A stretch of DNA of 5,673 bases, from positions 1 through 5,673 of the forward strand of contig JBKCEW010000161.1 in assembly GCA_046304235.1 (NCBI GenBank), written 5' to 3'. The stretch comes from CANHVK01 sp046304235 (GTDB lineage: Bacteria; Bacteroidota; Bacteroidia; Flavobacteriales_D; Crocinitomicaceae). The position numbers and the translations under genes were made by a program. Positions 4,904-5,673 of this stretch are shown here, piece after piece. Every line of letters starts with the position of its first letter. The first letter of the stretch is position 1. The notes under the pieces were generated by a model. The model saw nothing but the letters and a program-made list of their open reading frames with translations. It had not been told where the DNA came from and did not search any database.

Positions 4904-5617
4904 TTATCTAATTAAAATTACACTTTCAATAACAGTTTCTATATTATCATTAATTCTCCAAAAGAAATCCAACCCAGTAATTTCTTCTACCTTATCAATA
5001 TTGGTTGCATAATCTTTGTAATCAACTTTGGTGTTCGAATTCGGTAGAATAAAACCAATACCTTCCCAATTACCATTTCGTTTTTGAAGTAGTACTTTGT
5101 AATACGCTTTTGGAACTGCAACACGATGAGGTCCGATAGTTGGCATTACAGAATCAAAGATGGGTCCTGTAACCACATACATACTATCATATTCAACCGC
5201 CCAATTTCTAACTTGCATTTCCAACTTTTTCCAAACTCCTCGATTAAAGCGAGGTAATTGTGGAGACATATTCGAATAAAAGAAAGATTGTACCATTGTT
5301 TCCATCGAATAACCCATATCAGCAGCAGGAGCCAAATGCCCACGGTCATATCCTGATTTTTGATAATCAACACTAAAATCCGTTCCAGGTATCAACGGGT
5401 CAGGAGCAAAATACTCCCCACGTTGAAAGCGTTTAACGGTTTCATCTTTTGTGAGTAAATAAGCCACCCAATTTGCTTGTTTATATTTTGAATTATACGA
5501 AAGGGTATATCCTCGATGTCTTATGATTGTATCATCAGCATCATATTTCGGTAATTCTAATTGAGCAAATAATCCATTGCTAATAACTAATAAAATCAAA
5601 AATGTAAGTGTTCTCAT
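4904..5617 (-). CDS. Secreted DNA/RNA non-specific endonuclease (NUC family)
   Basis: I start the gene at the ATG complementary to 5615-5617, giving 237 residues. That places a clean signal peptide first (MRTLTFLILLVISNGLFA, cleavage before Gln19), whereas the frame's upstream ATG (5669-5671) would add 18 residues in front of it. The mature enzyme is a Serratia-nuclease-type beta-beta-alpha-metal nuclease. DRGH (91-94) supplies Arg92 and general base His94, SNMSPQ (115-120) supplies Asn116, and FNRGVWKKLE (124-133) supplies the metal ligand Asn125 and Glu133. These match R87, H89, N110, N119 and E127 of the Serratia enzyme in identity and spacing, so it should be active. It would degrade DNA and RNA in the periplasm or outside, for nutrient recovery or defence. 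It runs convergent to the amidase and may be element cargo or flanking chromosome. Confidence 0.92.
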   Translation of the reverse strand: MRTLTFLILLVISNGLFAQLELPKYDADDTIIRHRGYTLSYNSKYKQANWVAYLLTKDETVKRFQRGEYFAPDPLIPGTDFSVDYQKSGYDRGHLAPAADMGYSMETMVQSFFYSNMSPQLPRFNRGVWKKLEMQVRNWAVEYDSMYVVTGPIFDSVMPTIGPHRVAVPKAYYKVLLQKRNGNWEGIGFILPNSNTKVDYKDYATNIDKVEEITGLDFFWRINDNIETVIESVILIR

Positions 5618-5632
5618 ACGCGTTTTTTGATT

Positions 5633-5664
5633 TAAAAATAGAGGTCTAATTTTTAAAAAGTAAA
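5633..5664 (-). promoter_or_regulatory. Possible -33/-7 promoter of the nuclease gene
   Basis: On the minus strand TTTA (5664-5661) and TATTTTTA (5640-5633) are 20 bp apart, resembling the Bacteroidota TTTG-N19-21-TAnnTTTG promoter with the last base of each box changed. The predicted start would leave a leader of only about a dozen bases before the ATG at 5617, and it supports that start over the upstream one. Confidence 0.35.
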
Positions 5665-5673
5665 CAATCATTT

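Noticed and set aside
5146..5373. A 75-codon minus-strand ORF inside the nuclease gene
   Set aside because: It is an out-of-frame shadow of the NUC gene; the DRGH and FNRGVW motifs prove the other frame.

Overview
The window is AT-rich DNA from a member of the Bacteroidota, most likely a flavobacterium. The signs are an IntDOT-type tyrosine recombinase, an RteC-family regulator, weak or absent Shine-Dalgarno sites with A/T-rich leaders, and the CTGAGCGAAGTCGAA-type interspersed repeat common in flavobacterial intergenic DNA. It looks like one end of an integrative element (genomic island, integrative mobilizable element or a relative). The left edge cuts the integrase gene and the right part may leave the element. 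No relaxase or conjugation gene is visible, so mobility by conjugation is not shown.

Layout, left to right: the C-terminal part of a tyrosine recombinase (3-854, +) closed by a strong terminator (874-916); an RteC-like winged-helix regulator (1016-1882, +); a 180-bp regulatory gap with two inverted-repeat pairs and an A-tract series phased at about 10 bp; a small MerR/excisionase-type HTH protein (2063-2371, +); an overlapping winged-helix, replication-initiator-like protein (2358-3203, +); four degenerate copies of the CTGAGCG(A/G)AGTCGAA repeat (3211-3320); and a DnaC/IstB-type AAA+ ATPase (3338-3961, +).

After the ATPase comes a 261-bp gap. It holds a long-range, nested, 20-bp interrupted stem (4002-4126), a perfect A/T hairpin (4140-4170) and a 17-codon leader ORF whose stop overlaps the next start. 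That next gene is an Amidase_2-type peptidoglycan amidase without a signal peptide (4223-4849, +). A bidirectional terminator (4853-4882) separates it from a convergent secreted DNA/RNA non-specific endonuclease (4904-5617, -).

Likely logic (inference): the recombinase integrates and excises the element. RteC acts at the curved, repeat-bearing region to control the HTH (xis-like) gene and the co-transcribed replication pair. The initiator-like protein and the ATPase resemble a lambda O / DnaC-type initiator plus helicase-loader pair. The middle of the initiator gene carries short repeats followed by a very AT-rich stretch, arranged as in the lambda origin, so the element may replicate after excision. 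The amidase and nuclease look like cargo or flanking functions acting on cell wall and extracellular nucleic acid. The most novel candidates are the possible internal origin, the phased A-tract control region, and the structured element with leader peptide before the amidase.
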